A DNA stretch of 64,000 nucleotides from Dyadobacter sp. CY312. GTDB taxonomy: Bacteria > Bacteroidota > Bacteroidia > Cytophagales > Spirosomataceae. Positions 53,768 to 62,866 of this stretch are shown here, piece by piece; the first letter of the stretch is position 1; the number at the start of each line of letters is the position of its first letter. A model generated the notes under the pieces. It ran no database searches, was not told the DNA's origin, and saw only the letters and a list, made by a program, of their open reading frames with translations. The DNA is taken from assembly GCF_021390535.1 (NCBI RefSeq), contig NZ_JAJUXG010000001.1, positions 434,001 to 498,000 of the forward strand, given 5' to 3'. A program made the translations under genes and the position numbers.

Positions 53768-53807
53768 AATTTACCCCACTTTAAAGTTTGTTAAGGTGGG
53801 GTAAATT
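53768..53807. terminator. Terminator after the susD-like gene
   Basis: AATTTACCCCAC pairs with GTGGGGTAAATT; the 40-bp hairpin lies between convergent genes. Confidence 0.75.
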
Positions 53808-53839
53808 ATTGTTAGGAATCACGCAAAGTGTTTTGCTAT

Positions 53840-54133
53840 TCACCCTTCGTAAAAACGAAGTCTGTTTTTTAAAACCTGAATTTCATTCTTCATTTCGTTG
53901 ATCCTGTGAAGGAGAATATGAACTGCTTCAATGCCCTCTCTATTAATGTCAAGTTCATCATGCAGCCTGACCATACGTTCAATTTCATTGAGATGAGGAA
54001 CGCGAAGGTATTGCGTTTCCTCGATGGTAATAGAATCAACAAGTCCTATTTCCTGTAACGATTCTACGAAAGAGAAGTTTACATTATAATAGGTACAAAA
54101 CCTTTCGGTGGCTATCAACTGATCAGTTTCCAT
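53840..54133 (-). CDS. cbpM: Chaperone modulator CbpM
   Basis: A 97-residue MerR-like protein matching CbpM ('FCTYYNVNFSFVESLQEIGLV' ... 'LRVPHLNEIERMVRLHDELDINREGIEAVHILLHRI'). CbpM binds the J-domain of CbpA and blocks its co-chaperone and DNA-binding functions. Its gene lies 11 nt after cbpA on the same strand, the usual arrangement. Confidence 0.9.
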   Translation of the reverse strand: METDQLIATERFCTYYNVNFSFVESLQEIGLVDSITIEETQYLRVPHLNEIERMVRLHDELDINREGIEAVHILLHRINEMKNEIQVLKNRLRFYEG

Positions 54134-54144
54134 AATTGTCAGAT

Positions 54145-55029
54145 TTAGGATTTTGATAATTCAGTAAACAGTTCTTTTTGTCTGTCAGTGAGGTCCGTAG
54201 GGATTTTTATATTGAATGTCACGTACAAATCACCAAAACTTCCTTCCTGCTTATACACCGGGAAGCCCTTTCCTTTTAGCCTCACCGTAGCTCCATTTTG
54301 TGTTTCCGGTTTCACGGGAAGTTTCACTTTTCCACTTAGGGTTTCCACTACCAATTCTCCTCCCAGCACGGCTGTGTACAAGTTCAGATCCTCTTTGATG
54401 TGAATATCGTTCCCTGATCTCCGGTACTTTTCGTCGTTCGCAACTGAAAAAGTAATATACAAATCTCCATTCGGGCCGCCGTTTGATCCCGGACCACCGT
54501 GGCCTGCAATCTTTATTGTTTGTCCGTTTTCAATTCCGGCAGGCACGGTGATCCTGATGTTTTTACCGTTTACAGTTAATGTCTGTTTATGAGTGGCATA
54601 GGCATCGGCAAGGTTCAGCTGCAATTCTGCTTTGTAGTCCTGTCCCTTAAATCTTGTCTGCTTGCCGCCACCAAATCCGCCGGAGGAACCGAACATCGAT
54701 TCAAAAAAATCAGAAAACCCGCCGCCTTCATTTCCTGCGTACCACGATCCTTCCTGGGACTGTGTACGTGCGCGCGACTGCCGGGCTCGTTCATATTCTT
54801 CGCCATGCTGCCAGTCTTTACCATACTGATCATACTTTTTTCTCTTTTCCGGATCGCTCAGTACCTCATTGGCTTCATTGAGTTCTTGAAATTTCTTTTG
54901 CGCATCCTTGTCATCCGGATTCAGATCCGGGTGAAACTTTCTGGCCAGTTTGCGATACGCATTCTTGATATCCTTATCGGAAGCTGTTTTATCTAATCCC
55001 AGCGTTTTATAATAGTCAACAAAAGACAT
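54145..55029 (-). CDS. cbpA: DnaJ-type co-chaperone CbpA
   Basis: A 294-residue DnaJ protein of the CbpA class: J-domain with HPD ('RKFHPDLNPDD'), a Gly/Phe-rich linker ('GNEGGGFSDFFESMFGSSGGFGGG'), and the DnaJ C-terminal domains ('AYATHKQTLTVNGKNIRITVPAGIENGQTIKI'). The zinc finger is absent. It stimulates DnaK and may bind curved DNA. In an operon with cbpM. Confidence 0.93.
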   Translation of the reverse strand: MSFVDYYKTLGLDKTASDKDIKNAYRKLARKFHPDLNPDDKDAQKKFQELNEANEVLSDPEKRKKYDQYGKDWQHGEEYERARQSRARTQSQEGSWYAGNEGGGFSDFFESMFGSSGGFGGGKQTRFKGQDYKAELQLNLADAYATHKQTLTVNGKNIRITVPAGIENGQTIKIAGHGGPGSNGGPNGDLYITFSVANDEKYRRSGNDIHIKEDLNLYTAVLGGELVVETLSGKVKLPVKPETQNGATVRLKGKGFPVYKQEGSFGDLYVTFNIKIPTDLTDRQKELFTELSKS

Positions 55030-55086
55030 AACAAAGTATATGTTGAGTGATGAAGTTCAATAATATGTAGGCCCGGAAATTTTATA

Positions 55087-55308
55087 CTATTTTCGTTCCA
55101 ACATTTTCACGTACAATTCCTCCACTTTCTGACGTGCCCAAGGTGTTTTCCTAAGAAATTTAAGGCTGGATTTCACACTTGGTTCAAACCTGAAACTGTT
55201 GATGTTGATGTGATATCCCATTTGCTCCCATCCGTAGTAATCCACAAGTTCGTTTAGTATTACCTCAAGTGTTTTTCCGTGCAGCGGATTGTTTGGCTGG
55301 CTCGTCAT
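55087..55308 (-). CDS. VF530-family small DNA-binding protein
   Basis: A 73-residue protein matching VF530/DUF2132 from end to end ('[60 protein letters not shown]'). The family folds as a small helical protein with likely DNA binding. It lies 57 bp upstream of cbpA on the same strand and may be in the same transcript. Confidence 0.9.
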   Translation of the reverse strand: MTSQPNNPLHGKTLEVILNELVDYYGWEQMGYHININSFRFEPSVKSSLKFLRKTPWARQKVEELYVKMLERK

Positions 55309-55401
55309 CGGCAGTTCTGTTTTTTATATAAATTAAAGCAAATCCATTAGAATAAATAATAATAATGCTTACCTAATAGTTCAAAAAAATATTCAGTTGT
55401 T

Positions 55402-56382
55402 ATGGATCAGATCAAATGGGGAATTATCGGCTGTGGTAATGTTACCGAAGTCAAGAGCGGGCCCGCTTTCAATAAAGTAGCAAATTCAGAGTTGATTGCC
55501 GTGATGAGAAGGAATGCATTAAAAGCGGAAGATTATGCGTTCAGACACGGTACGCCAAAGTGGTATGCCGATGCGGACGCATTAATCAATGATCCTGACA
55601 TTAATGCTGTATATGTTGCCACACCTCCCGATTCGCACGAGGAATATGCGATCAAAGCGATGCGCGCCGGTAAGCCCGTATATGTCGAAAAGCCTATGGC
55701 CAGAAATGCTGCCGAATGTGAACGAATGATTGCCGTAAGCAGGGAAACGGGCGTGCCCCTGTTTGTAGCTTATTACAGGCGTGCGCTTCCATACTTTCAA
55801 AAAGTAAAGGAACTGGTTGACAGCAAGACTATTGGCGATGTGCGATTTGTAAATATTTGCTTGCAATGGCAACCCTACGAAGAAGAAGTTGGTGCAACTG
55901 CTAAGCCGAGGTGGAGGGTGGATCCTACCATTTCAGGAGGCGGGCATTTCCATGACCTCGCCTCACATCAGTTCGATTTTCTTGAATATGTGTTTGGACC
56001 GATAAAAACCGCAAACGGTATTTCAGCAAACCAAGCTGGTCTTTATGATGCAGATGACATAACCGTTGCCAACTGGGAATTTGAATCGGGCGTGCTGGGA
56101 AATGGCAGCTGGTGTTACACGGTAAACAAAGAGCAGCGTGAAGATGAAGCAAAAATTATCGGCTCAAAAGGGCAGATTATATTCTCGTTCTTTGAGAAGT
56201 TTGACATCATCGTCAAAACCGAGAATGGCACCGAAGTATTTAATATTCCCTATCCAGAACATGTTCAACAGTCACTCATTGAGCAGATTGTGAAGGAGTT
56301 GAGAGGGGAGGGGACCAGTTCCAGCAATGGGGAAACCGGTGCTCGTGCCAATACCATCATGGATTGGATCACATCGAAATAG
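55402..56382 (+). CDS. Gfo/Idh/MocA-family oxidoreductase
   Basis: A 326-residue NAD(P)-dependent sugar/inositol dehydrogenase-like protein: N-terminal Rossmann fold ('WGIIGCGNVTEVKSGPAF'), the 'EKPMARNAAECERM' motif (EKP), and the C-terminal alpha/beta domain ('DPTISGGGHFHDLASHQFDFLEYVFG'). No signal peptide, so cytosolic. Substrate unknown. Divergent from the VF530 gene. Confidence 0.93.
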   Translation: MDQIKWGIIGCGNVTEVKSGPAFNKVANSELIAVMRRNALKAEDYAFRHGTPKWYADADALINDPDINAVYVATPPDSHEEYAIKAMRAGKPVYVEKPMARNAAECERMIAVSRETGVPLFVAYYRRALPYFQKVKELVDSKTIGDVRFVNICLQWQPYEEEVGATAKPRWRVDPTISGGGHFHDLASHQFDFLEYVFGPIKTANGISANQAGLYDADDITVANWEFESGVLGNGSWCYTVNKEQREDEAKIIGSKGQIIFSFFEKFDIIVKTENGTEVFNIPYPEHVQQSLIEQIVKELRGEGTSSSNGETGARANTIMDWITSK

Positions 56383-56500
56383 AAATGCCAGAGCTGCTGG
56401 GTGAGCGATTGTGCATTGAAATGTAAAAATATCAATCAGCTGATACCAAATATGATTCTTATTAAGTTATTTTACATCATTAACATTAAAATCGATAGTC

Positions 56501-56614
56501 ATGGCAAAGGGTAAAAATCTGGACAAGGGCAGTACAAAAAAAGAGCCGGAAAAAAATCTGAAAGAAAAACGTGCCGAGAAAAAGGCTAAAAAAGACGGAA
56601 AAAAAGATTATTGA
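56501..56614 (+). CDS. Very small Lys-rich protein
   Basis: 37 codons: starts MAKGKNLDKGSTKKEPEKN and ends in alternating Lys/Glu/Ala and KKDY. It is highly basic, with no hydrophobic part. The start ATG follows an AT-rich leader. Such tiny Lys-rich proteins are seen in Cytophagales; function unknown. Conservation in relatives would be the test of reality. Confidence 0.55.
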   Translation: MAKGKNLDKGSTKKEPEKNLKEKRAEKKAKKDGKKDY

Positions 56615-56644
56615 TTCCATTTCGGTGTGTAACCATTTGTAAAA

Positions 56645-56697
56645 ACTTCGACAAGTTCAGGACAGTATATAACTGCCACACTGAGCTTGTCGAAGTG
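56645..56697. repeat. Inverted repeat with CTTCGACAAG core
   Basis: ACTTCGACAAGTTCAG (56645-56660) and CTGAGCTTGTCGAAGTG (56681-56697) form a long imperfect hairpin. The CTTCGACAAG core recalls short dispersed repeats common in Bacteroidota. It lies between convergent genes and may stop transcription. Confidence 0.6.
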
Positions 56698-56722
56698 CTT
56701 TTAACTGAGCTGTAAGAATGCC

Positions 56723-57028
56723 TCAGTATATCTCCCGGTTGGTTTTGTATTTGACCAGCCGCTTTTTGGAACGGATAATTTTTGAATGAATCTTATTCTT
56801 TTCAGCAGGTGTCATCACGTTATCTGCATTTGCCTTCTCTATGGCGAGTTTGATAATTTCCTGCTCATTTTTCAGCTTTCCATATTCCACCTCAGTGAGC
56901 TTACCAGCCTTTTTAGCCGCATTTATATCTGAGTTGAGCTTACGAAGGTCGGCTGTAAAATTCTGAGCATTTACGTTATAAACGGTCAGCGTCAACAAAA
57001 TAACAAGAAGGAATTTCAAAAATTTCAT
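56723..57028 (-). CDS. Small exported helical protein
   Basis: A 101-residue protein with a signal peptide (~1-21, 'LKFLLVILLTLTVYNVNAQ') and a charged, helical mature part. No known domain. It follows the isochorismatase-like gene by 24 nt on the same strand and may share its transcript. Confidence 0.65.
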   Translation of the reverse strand: MKFLKFLLVILLTLTVYNVNAQNFTADLRKLNSDINAAKKAGKLTEVEYGKLKNEQEIIKLAIEKANADNVMTPAEKNKIHSKIIRSKKRLVKYKTNREIY

Positions 57029-57052
57029 CGTTCCCGGTTTATGTTTTACATA

Positions 57053-57697
57053 TTACTCGTAACCCTTGCCTTTAAGTTCAAGAGCCGTTTCGTTGTTTAA
57101 AACGGCTATAAAATCCGTATGAACCATAGGCTGACTGAACATTGGGAAATCGTTTTTGATGGCATTGTCGTGTTCTTCCTGGCTCAGCGTTGCGCAGCAA
57201 TCGGTGAGCGAGATCACATTGTAGCCCTTGTCATAGGCCGTTCTCATGGTAGATTCAACACAACAATTGGTGAGATAACCCGCCAATACTACGTTCTTAA
57301 TTCCCCTGCTCCGTAAAACAAAGTCAAGATTGGTACTTGCAAATCCACAAAAACTTCTTTTACCCTCGATAATGATGTCTCCCTGCTCAGGTGTAAGTAC
57401 GTCTGCAAATTCTGTACCCCATGTGTTTTTCTTGAACGCGCCATTGTCAACCACGCCTTTCATAATTCCGTAAGGTGTTGGCGTAACTTCATGGTAATCT
57501 TCCGTGAACGAAATGGGTACATACACCACGTTCACACCTGCTTCCCGCACTGCTTTTACAGTTTCAACCGTATTGGCCAGCATGTTTGACGACTCCATTA
57601 CTCCTTTAACGGCACCATAAAATATGCCGCCCTCTGTTGTAAAGTCATTCTGAAATTCGATCAGTACAAGTGCGGTTTCCTTTGGATTCAGCTCCAT
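57053..57697 (-). CDS. Isochorismatase-like cysteine hydrolase
   Basis: A 214-residue enzyme of the isochorismatase/nicotinamidase-like family. Catalytic triad: D18 in 'LIEFQNDF', K113 in 'EGKRSF' and C146 in 'GYLTNCCVESTMR'. It is a cytosolic amidase or hydrolase; the substrate cannot be read. Co-directional with the small exported protein gene. Confidence 0.93.
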   Translation of the reverse strand: MELNPKETALVLIEFQNDFTTEGGIFYGAVKGVMESSNMLANTVETVKAVREAGVNVVYVPISFTEDYHEVTPTPYGIMKGVVDNGAFKKNTWGTEFADVLTPEQGDIIIEGKRSFCGFASTNLDFVLRSRGIKNVVLAGYLTNCCVESTMRTAYDKGYNVISLTDCCATLSQEEHDNAIKNDFPMFSQPMVHTDFIAVLNNETALELKGKGYE

Positions 57698-58047
57698 ATA
57701 TTATAAAAGTTAAAGGTTATAGATTATGTGAATATAAGTCTTGCTCAGCGGATCCGCACGCTTCTCCTATATTTTTAATATAAAAATAATGCGTCGCGGT
57801 GACCTGCTTCCGTCAACCTGTCGGCGAATGCCATACATAAGATAGATTTTGCCCTGAAACTCATCCTGCAAAGGCGAATTTGAGGAATTATTTACTCAGA
57901 AAAATATGCCGGGCATGAGAGCACAAAAGTTGGAATTTTGTGTAACTAATTACAATTCAATCAATTGATCTCAACTCTAAACTACATTCTAATTTGGGAG
58001 TGATTTTTCTAGAAGATTTTTAAACATCAACCAAACAGTTTCAAAAA
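57698..58047. other. Intergenic region upstream of the barrel protein gene
   Basis: About 350 bases between divergent genes. AT-rich, no repeats or hairpin of note; holds the promoters for both sides, none with a clear consensus. Confidence 0.5.
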
Positions 58048-58653
58048 ATGAAAAACCAGTTATTAAGGACGACTTTTATTGCAACGCTCATGTTGGGAAT
58101 TGCTACCGCAGGATTTGCCCAGTTCTCTTTGGGAGTACAGGGCGGTGTTGCCAAGTCCAATGTTGAAGATTCAAAAACGATAGCAGGAGGTGGACTTAAC
58201 CTACGGGTTTTTGCATCACCGCAATTAGCCCTTGGTGTGGCAGGGAAAATTTATGCAGACGGAAGCAAATACACATTCGCCGGACAAACCCTCGAAACAA
58301 CAGGCTCTGTAATTCCTGTCACAGGTACAGTTGATTATTTTTTTACAACAGGAGCAATCAGACCGTACATAGGTGGTGACGCCGGCGTGTATTTCTCGGG
58401 ATATGATGCGAAATACAACGGCAACACCATTTTTGAATCACAGAAACACAGCAACTTTGGAGCGGCACCAAGAGCAGGTCTGGTGTTTGCTTTCGGCAAC
58501 ATGGGAATCCAGGTAGAAGGTATTTACCACTTTGTGTTTGGTAACAAAGATAACAGTGCAACCACAGGAGGCGCAAGCAATGTAGACTTTGAATCCACTT
58601 CGAAATTTGGCGGAGTAAACGTCGGTCTTATTTTCGGTCTGGGAGGAAAGTAA
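58048..58653 (+). CDS. Outer-membrane beta-barrel protein
   Basis: A 201-residue protein with a signal peptide (~1-25) and an eight-strand OmpA/OmpX-like barrel pattern with alternating residues and a final 'GGVNVGLIFGLGGK'. Likely a small outer-membrane protein; role unknown. Monocistronic with a terminator right after. Confidence 0.85.
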   Translation: MKNQLLRTTFIATLMLGIATAGFAQFSLGVQGGVAKSNVEDSKTIAGGGLNLRVFASPQLALGVAGKIYADGSKYTFAGQTLETTGSVIPVTGTVDYFFTTGAIRPYIGGDAGVYFSGYDAKYNGNTIFESQKHSNFGAAPRAGLVFAFGNMGIQVEGIYHFVFGNKDNSATTGGASNVDFESTSKFGGVNVGLIFGLGGK

Positions 58654-58674
58654 AACCAATTATTTTTGGTACTT

Positions 58675-58710
58675 AAACGGATGTCAGAAACGACATCCGT
58701 TTTCTTTTTA
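58675..58710 (+). terminator. Terminator after the barrel protein gene
   Basis: AAACGGATGTC (58675-58685) pairs with GACATCCGTTT (58692-58702), followed by a T-rich tail. Confidence 0.85.
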
Positions 58711-58732
58711 GCACCATTTGGATAAAGAGCTT

Positions 58733-58740
58733 TACATTTG
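58733..58740 (+). promoter_or_regulatory. -7-like element before the GNAT-fold protein gene
   Basis: TACATTTG matches TAnnTTTG, 37 nt before the GTG start. No TTG is at the correct distance. Confidence 0.35.
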
Positions 58741-58777
58741 TCACAACAACTGATATAATTTTTACCGAAACCTATTT

Positions 58778-59680
58778 GTGAGTCAACCGCAGTTCCAATT
58801 TAATGAAGCCGGTTCTTTTCCTACGCAGGTAAAAGAAGCAATAATTTTGGCTGGATTTGACTGCAAGATTATCAAACAAGAGACTGAACTCTTCTACCAA
58901 TTAATCGTTTCAAAATCAGAAGTATCGATTCTCGAAATCATCTTGATCGACCTGCATACCTGGAAGATACATGGTTTGGGAAATGACTACCATTGGCATT
59001 TCGAAAAGTTGACCCAATTAAGAGCACTCGGAAGGAAGGCAATATTGCTTTGGCAAGACCAGTGGGAGAGGGCTCCTCAAATTGTCATATCGCGTATCCA
59101 CGCTATCCTGGGCAAATCCGTAAGAATACCAGGTAGAGTTACACATGTCTCCCGAATCGACAAGAAAACGACAGACGAATTTCTTTCCCGAAATCATTTA
59201 CAGGGAAACGTTTCATCAAAATATCGGTACGGATTATATCTTCCGGCAAGGTATTTCAGATTGCTGCCTACCGGTTTCGAACTTGGGTACCCGGAAACAG
59301 ACCTGCTCGTTGCGGTAGCCACTTTTAGCCATGTAAGGATTTTTGAGAAGAACAGTAAGCCTTTTCGGTCTTTCGAATTGATCCGATTTGCCAATCTAGG
59401 AGACACGACGGTAGTTGGTGGATTAAATAAGCTTCTTTCCGCTTTTGAGAGAGATTTTAAGCCAGATGACATCATGACCTATGCCGACCTGGAATGGTCA
59501 GACGGCGCATCGTACCGCAAGCTGGGCTTCGAAGCAATCTCCGACAAACCGCCAATGTCTTTTTGGGTAGATGAGGGTTCGCATTCCCGCTACACAACTT
59601 ATGATCCGGCAAAGGATCTGACCGAAGTCACAAATGCCGGCAGCCGTAAATTTGTAAAATCAATTAATCAGCAAAATTGA
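58778..59680 (+). CDS. Protein with a phage-type GNAT-like C-terminal domain
   Basis: A 300-residue cytosolic protein with a GTG start. The C-terminal half ('DEFLSRNHLQGN', 'LVAVATFSHVRIF', 'FELIRFANLGDTTVVGGLNKLLSAF', 'DIMTYADLEWSDGASYRKLGFE') follows the pattern of a GNAT-like domain found in phage proteins and next to homing endonucleases. The N-terminal ~110 residues resemble an endonuclease-like fold ('LIDLHTWKIHGLGNDYHWHFEKLTQLRALGRKAILLWQDQWE') and carry no clear catalytic site. The stop is one base before the miaA start, so it is coupled to it. Function unknown. Confidence 0.7.
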   Translation: MSQPQFQFNEAGSFPTQVKEAIILAGFDCKIIKQETELFYQLIVSKSEVSILEIILIDLHTWKIHGLGNDYHWHFEKLTQLRALGRKAILLWQDQWERAPQIVISRIHAILGKSVRIPGRVTHVSRIDKKTTDEFLSRNHLQGNVSSKYRYGLYLPARYFRLLPTGFELGYPETDLLVAVATFSHVRIFEKNSKPFRSFELIRFANLGDTTVVGGLNKLLSAFERDFKPDDIMTYADLEWSDGASYRKLGFEAISDKPPMSFWVDEGSHSRYTTYDPAKDLTEVTNAGSRKFVKSINQQN

Positions 59681-59681
59681 C

Positions 59682-60635
59682 TTGAAACCATTGTTAATCA
59701 TCCTTGGTCCAACCGCTTCCGGCAAGACCAGTCTTGCAACACAAGTATGTTCCCTAATCAATGGGGAAGTGATCAGTGCGGACTCCCGGCAGATATACCG
59801 CGATATGGACATTGGTACCGGAAAGGACTTGCATGAGTACACTGTCAATGGCCACCGGGTGCCATATCATTTAATCGATATCAGAGATGCAGGGGATAAG
59901 TACAATGTCAATCAGTTTCAAAAAGATTTTAAAATTGCATATCAGGAAATTGGCCAACGAGGTGCAACGGCGGTGGTCTGTGGAGGAACAGGCTTTTACC
60001 TTCACGCTGTATTATCGGGGCATGCCTTTTCGGAAATTCCTGTTAACGATGCTTTACGGGGATCGTTGGAAATTTTGACAGTTGATGAACTCCGGCAAAG
60101 TTTTGCAAAGTTTGACACTGCCTATAAGGATCTGGCTGACACCACAACCAGAAAAAGGCTTATCAGGGCGATCGAAATTTCGCAATTCCTGACAGAGCAT
60201 CCCGAAAAAAATCTGGAAATGTCAAACCCGAAACCCGGGTATGAGGCGATCATATATGGTCTGGACTCACCGGTTGAAGTGCGCAGGGAAAGGATCAGCA
60301 AAAGACTAACAGACAGACTGGAAAATGGGCTGGTAGAAGAAGTACAAGCCTTGCTGGCAAGAGGAATTTCACCTGAGCAACTGATATATTACGGTCTGGA
60401 GTACAAATTTTTAACCTTGTACCTCACTGGTGAAATGACCTACAACGAAATGAAACTCAAACTGGAAACGGAGATACATCGTTTCGCAAAGCGTCAGATG
60501 ACCTTTTTCAGAAAAATGGAGAAGGATGGTTTTGTCATAAATTGGCTCAATTACGATAAGGATGCAGGGAAACAAGCGTCATTTGTCGTCAAACATTATG
60601 AAGAAGCAACAAAAAAATTCATTAAAGTACTTTAA
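59682..60635 (+). CDS. miaA: tRNA dimethylallyltransferase
   Basis: A 317-residue MiaA: P-loop 'GPTASGKTS' (9-17), 'VISADSRQIYRDMDIGTGK' and 'VVCGGTGFYL', then 'TRKRLIRAIEI' and the C-terminal 'FAKRQMTFFRKM'. It adds the isopentenyl group to A37 of tRNAs reading UNN codons. The family usually has 'DSMQVY'; here it is 'DSRQIY', which suggests a divergent paralogue such as those often seen in Bacteroidota with two miaA genes. TTG start at 59682, one base after the upstream stop. Confidence 0.92.
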   Translation: MKPLLIILGPTASGKTSLATQVCSLINGEVISADSRQIYRDMDIGTGKDLHEYTVNGHRVPYHLIDIRDAGDKYNVNQFQKDFKIAYQEIGQRGATAVVCGGTGFYLHAVLSGHAFSEIPVNDALRGSLEILTVDELRQSFAKFDTAYKDLADTTTRKRLIRAIEISQFLTEHPEKNLEMSNPKPGYEAIIYGLDSPVEVRRERISKRLTDRLENGLVEEVQALLARGISPEQLIYYGLEYKFLTLYLTGEMTYNEMKLKLETEIHRFAKRQMTFFRKMEKDGFVINWLNYDKDAGKQASFVVKHYEEATKKFIKVL

Positions 60636-60658
60636 GTAAAAAATTAGTTTACCCCCCA

Positions 60659-61102
60659 ATGAACAAGAGAATAAGCAGTTTACTATTACTTCTTCTGGTT
60701 AGTGTAACCGACGCATATTTGCTTTCACATCCCAATCTGATTGGTCGGCTGGGAATACTGGTTTACAAGCACGTCTATATAAAGAACTTTTCAAGTTCTT
60801 TGATGACCGTTTTTCTGGTGGTGGGAGTGTCACTATTGATCTGTGAAGTAATCAGGCATTTCACGGCGGTTAAGGTACAAATCATATGTTTTTCACTGCT
60901 TTTAATTGTTTCTCTCGCTTGGCTGGCTTATGTTTACAATACCTTTTCTACCTTTTCTTATCGAATAACCGGGAAGGCATTCATCTATGGCGCTCATTTA
61001 CTGCCGGTAATACTTGGCGGAATGTATGGCCGATTCCTCGTTAAAGCTTTTATCGACAACTTTAACAGGCCGAAGGAAAGCTCAGCAGAAGTGAAATTAT
61101 GA
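60659..61102 (+). CDS. Small membrane protein of unknown function
   Basis: A 147-residue protein with about four hydrophobic segments (~5-25, 45-66, 72-92, 103-125) and a charged tail. No recognised family. It starts 23 nt after miaA and is probably co-transcribed with it. Confidence 0.65.
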   Translation: MNKRISSLLLLLLVSVTDAYLLSHPNLIGRLGILVYKHVYIKNFSSSLMTVFLVVGVSLLICEVIRHFTAVKVQIICFSLLLIVSLAWLAYVYNTFSTFSYRITGKAFIYGAHLLPVILGGMYGRFLVKAFIDNFNRPKESSAEVKL

Positions 61103-61415
61103 ATTGAGGACCGTAATTGTCATTAAGTTGCGGTTTTGTAATTGTCAATAGAATATTATTATTAATCCTTTATATTGTGAAATAAAGTTGCTTGAATCTT
61201 GATTTTTTACAAATAAAACAGAGATAATAATAGAAAGTACATTGTTTTTTAAGATATTGCGACTTGTGTATAACGGACAATAATTCGTCCAGAATTAGAT
61301 TTAACACAAAATTAATTTTGTTGAATAAGTAAATGTCACGCATATTATTTCTTTGTCGGGCAAGCTCATCATCAACATTTTTTTATACTAACCTTTTTAT
61401 TTTATTCTTATTAAT
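61103..61415. other. Intergenic region upstream of citrate synthase
   Basis: About 310 bases, strongly AT-rich, probably the leader and promoter of the citrate synthase gene. No clear consensus element, repeat or gene. Confidence 0.5.
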
Positions 61416-62702
61416 ATGTCCCAAATAGCTGAATTGACCCTTGATGGTAAAAATTACCAATTCCCAATTATAGAAGGTAGTGAACAGGAAAAAGCGATAG
61501 ATATAGCAAAATTGCGTGATCAGACCGGGTATATTACCATTGATGCCGGATACAAAAATACAGGTGCAACAAAAAGTGCAATCACGTTTTTGGACGGAGA
61601 AGAGGGAGTTCTGAATTACAGGGGTTATTCAATAGAAGAGTTGGCCGAAAAATCTTCTTTCCTTGAAGTTGCTTACTTGCTCATATACGGAGAATTGCCT
61701 ACCACACAACAGTTTGCAGACTTCGAACATGAGATAAAAACACATACTCTTGTTAACGAGGATATGCGTAAAATTTTCGAAGGGTTTCCTGTGAATGCGC
61801 ATCCAATGGGCGTTCTTTCATCGTTGGTAAGTGCCATGAGCGCCTTTTATCCGGAGAACGCCGATCAGGATTTAGAAGAAGTTACTCAGTTACACATCAT
61901 ACGCCTTCTAGCCAAATTGCCTACGATCGCGACATGGTCATACAAAAAATCACAGGGACATCCCGTTAATTATCCTCAAAATGGACTTGACTATTGTTCA
62001 AATTTCCTGAACATGATGTTCTCTCTGCCGGTTGCGAATTATGATGTAGATCCGGTTGTGGCGGCAGCTCTTAACAAGCTGTTGATCCTTCATGCAGACC
62101 ACGAGCAAAATTGTTCTACCTCGACTGTAAGATTGGTTGGTTCTTCGCATGCTAATATTTATTCTTCTATTTCATCCGGAATCAGTGCGCTGTGGGGACC
62201 ACTTCACGGTGGTGCTAATCAGGAAGTGATTGAGATGCTGGAAGCAATCAAAAACGATGGCGGAGATACACAGAAGTACATTGATATGGCGAAGGACAAA
62301 ACAAGCGGTTTCCGTCTGTTTGGCTTCGGTCACAGAGTTTACAAAAACTTTGACCCTCGCGCCAGAATCATCAAAAAAGCAGCCGATGACGTTTTAAACA
62401 AACTGGGTATCAACGATCCTGTTTTGGAAATTGCTCAAAAACTGGAAAAAGCTGCTCTTGAAGACGAGTACTTTGTATCCCGCAAATTGTATCCAAACGT
62501 GGATTTCTACTCAGGGATTATTTACAGGGCATTGGGAATCCCTACGAATATGTTCACCGTGATGTTCGCGATTGGCCGTCTGCCAGGATGGATCGCGCAA
62601 TGGAAGGAAATGCGGACCAACAAAGAGCCAATCGGTCGTCCACGCCAGGTATATGTAGGAGCTCCTAAAAGAGACTTCGTTCCAATTAGCGAAAGAAAAT
62701 AA
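61416..62702 (+). CDS. gltA: Citrate synthase
   Basis: A 428-residue type II-like citrate synthase. 'GYITIDAGYKNTGATKSAITFLDGEEGVLNYRGYSIEELAE' near the start, and the catalytic residues in 'LHADHEQNCSTSTVR' (H), 'FGFGHRVYKNFDPRA' (H) and 'NVDFYSGIIYRALG' (D). It condenses acetyl-CoA and oxaloacetate in the TCA cycle. Monocistronic, with a terminator. Confidence 0.97.
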   Translation: MSQIAELTLDGKNYQFPIIEGSEQEKAIDIAKLRDQTGYITIDAGYKNTGATKSAITFLDGEEGVLNYRGYSIEELAEKSSFLEVAYLLIYGELPTTQQFADFEHEIKTHTLVNEDMRKIFEGFPVNAHPMGVLSSLVSAMSAFYPENADQDLEEVTQLHIIRLLAKLPTIATWSYKKSQGHPVNYPQNGLDYCSNFLNMMFSLPVANYDVDPVVAAALNKLLILHADHEQNCSTSTVRLVGSSHANIYSSISSGISALWGPLHGGANQEVIEMLEAIKNDGGDTQKYIDMAKDKTSGFRLFGFGHRVYKNFDPRARIIKKAADDVLNKLGINDPVLEIAQKLEKAALEDEYFVSRKLYPNVDFYSGIIYRALGIPTNMFTVMFAIGRLPGWIAQWKEMRTNKEPIGRPRQVYVGAPKRDFVPISERK

Positions 62703-62727
62703 GAATCTCTTGTTACATAATATTCGA

Positions 62728-62759
62728 GCGTCCTGATTCAGTTCAGGGCGCTTTTTTGT
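62728..62759 (+). terminator. Terminator after gltA
   Basis: AGCGTCCTG pairs with CAGGGCGCT (one G-T) and is followed by TTTTTT. Confidence 0.85.
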
Positions 62760-62803
62760 TGTTTATCAGTTGGTTATAACGCTATATCATCAACATTAAC
62801 GTA

Positions 62804-62862
62804 TTTTAACGTTATAAAACTTAAAAATAAGTTGTGTAACTGAAAAATACGTTATACATTTG
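62804..62862 (+). promoter_or_regulatory. blaI-like promoter with repeated ACGTTATA operator motif
   Basis: TTG (62832-62834) and TACATTTG (62855-62862) are 20 nt apart, matching the Bacteroidota consensus. The motif ACGTTATA occurs at about 62809 and again at about 62849, overlapping the -7 element. BlaI-type repressors bind such sites in their own promoter. The -7 element ends only 4 nt before the ATG, so the mRNA may have almost no leader. Confidence 0.5.
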
Positions 62863-62866
62863 AATT

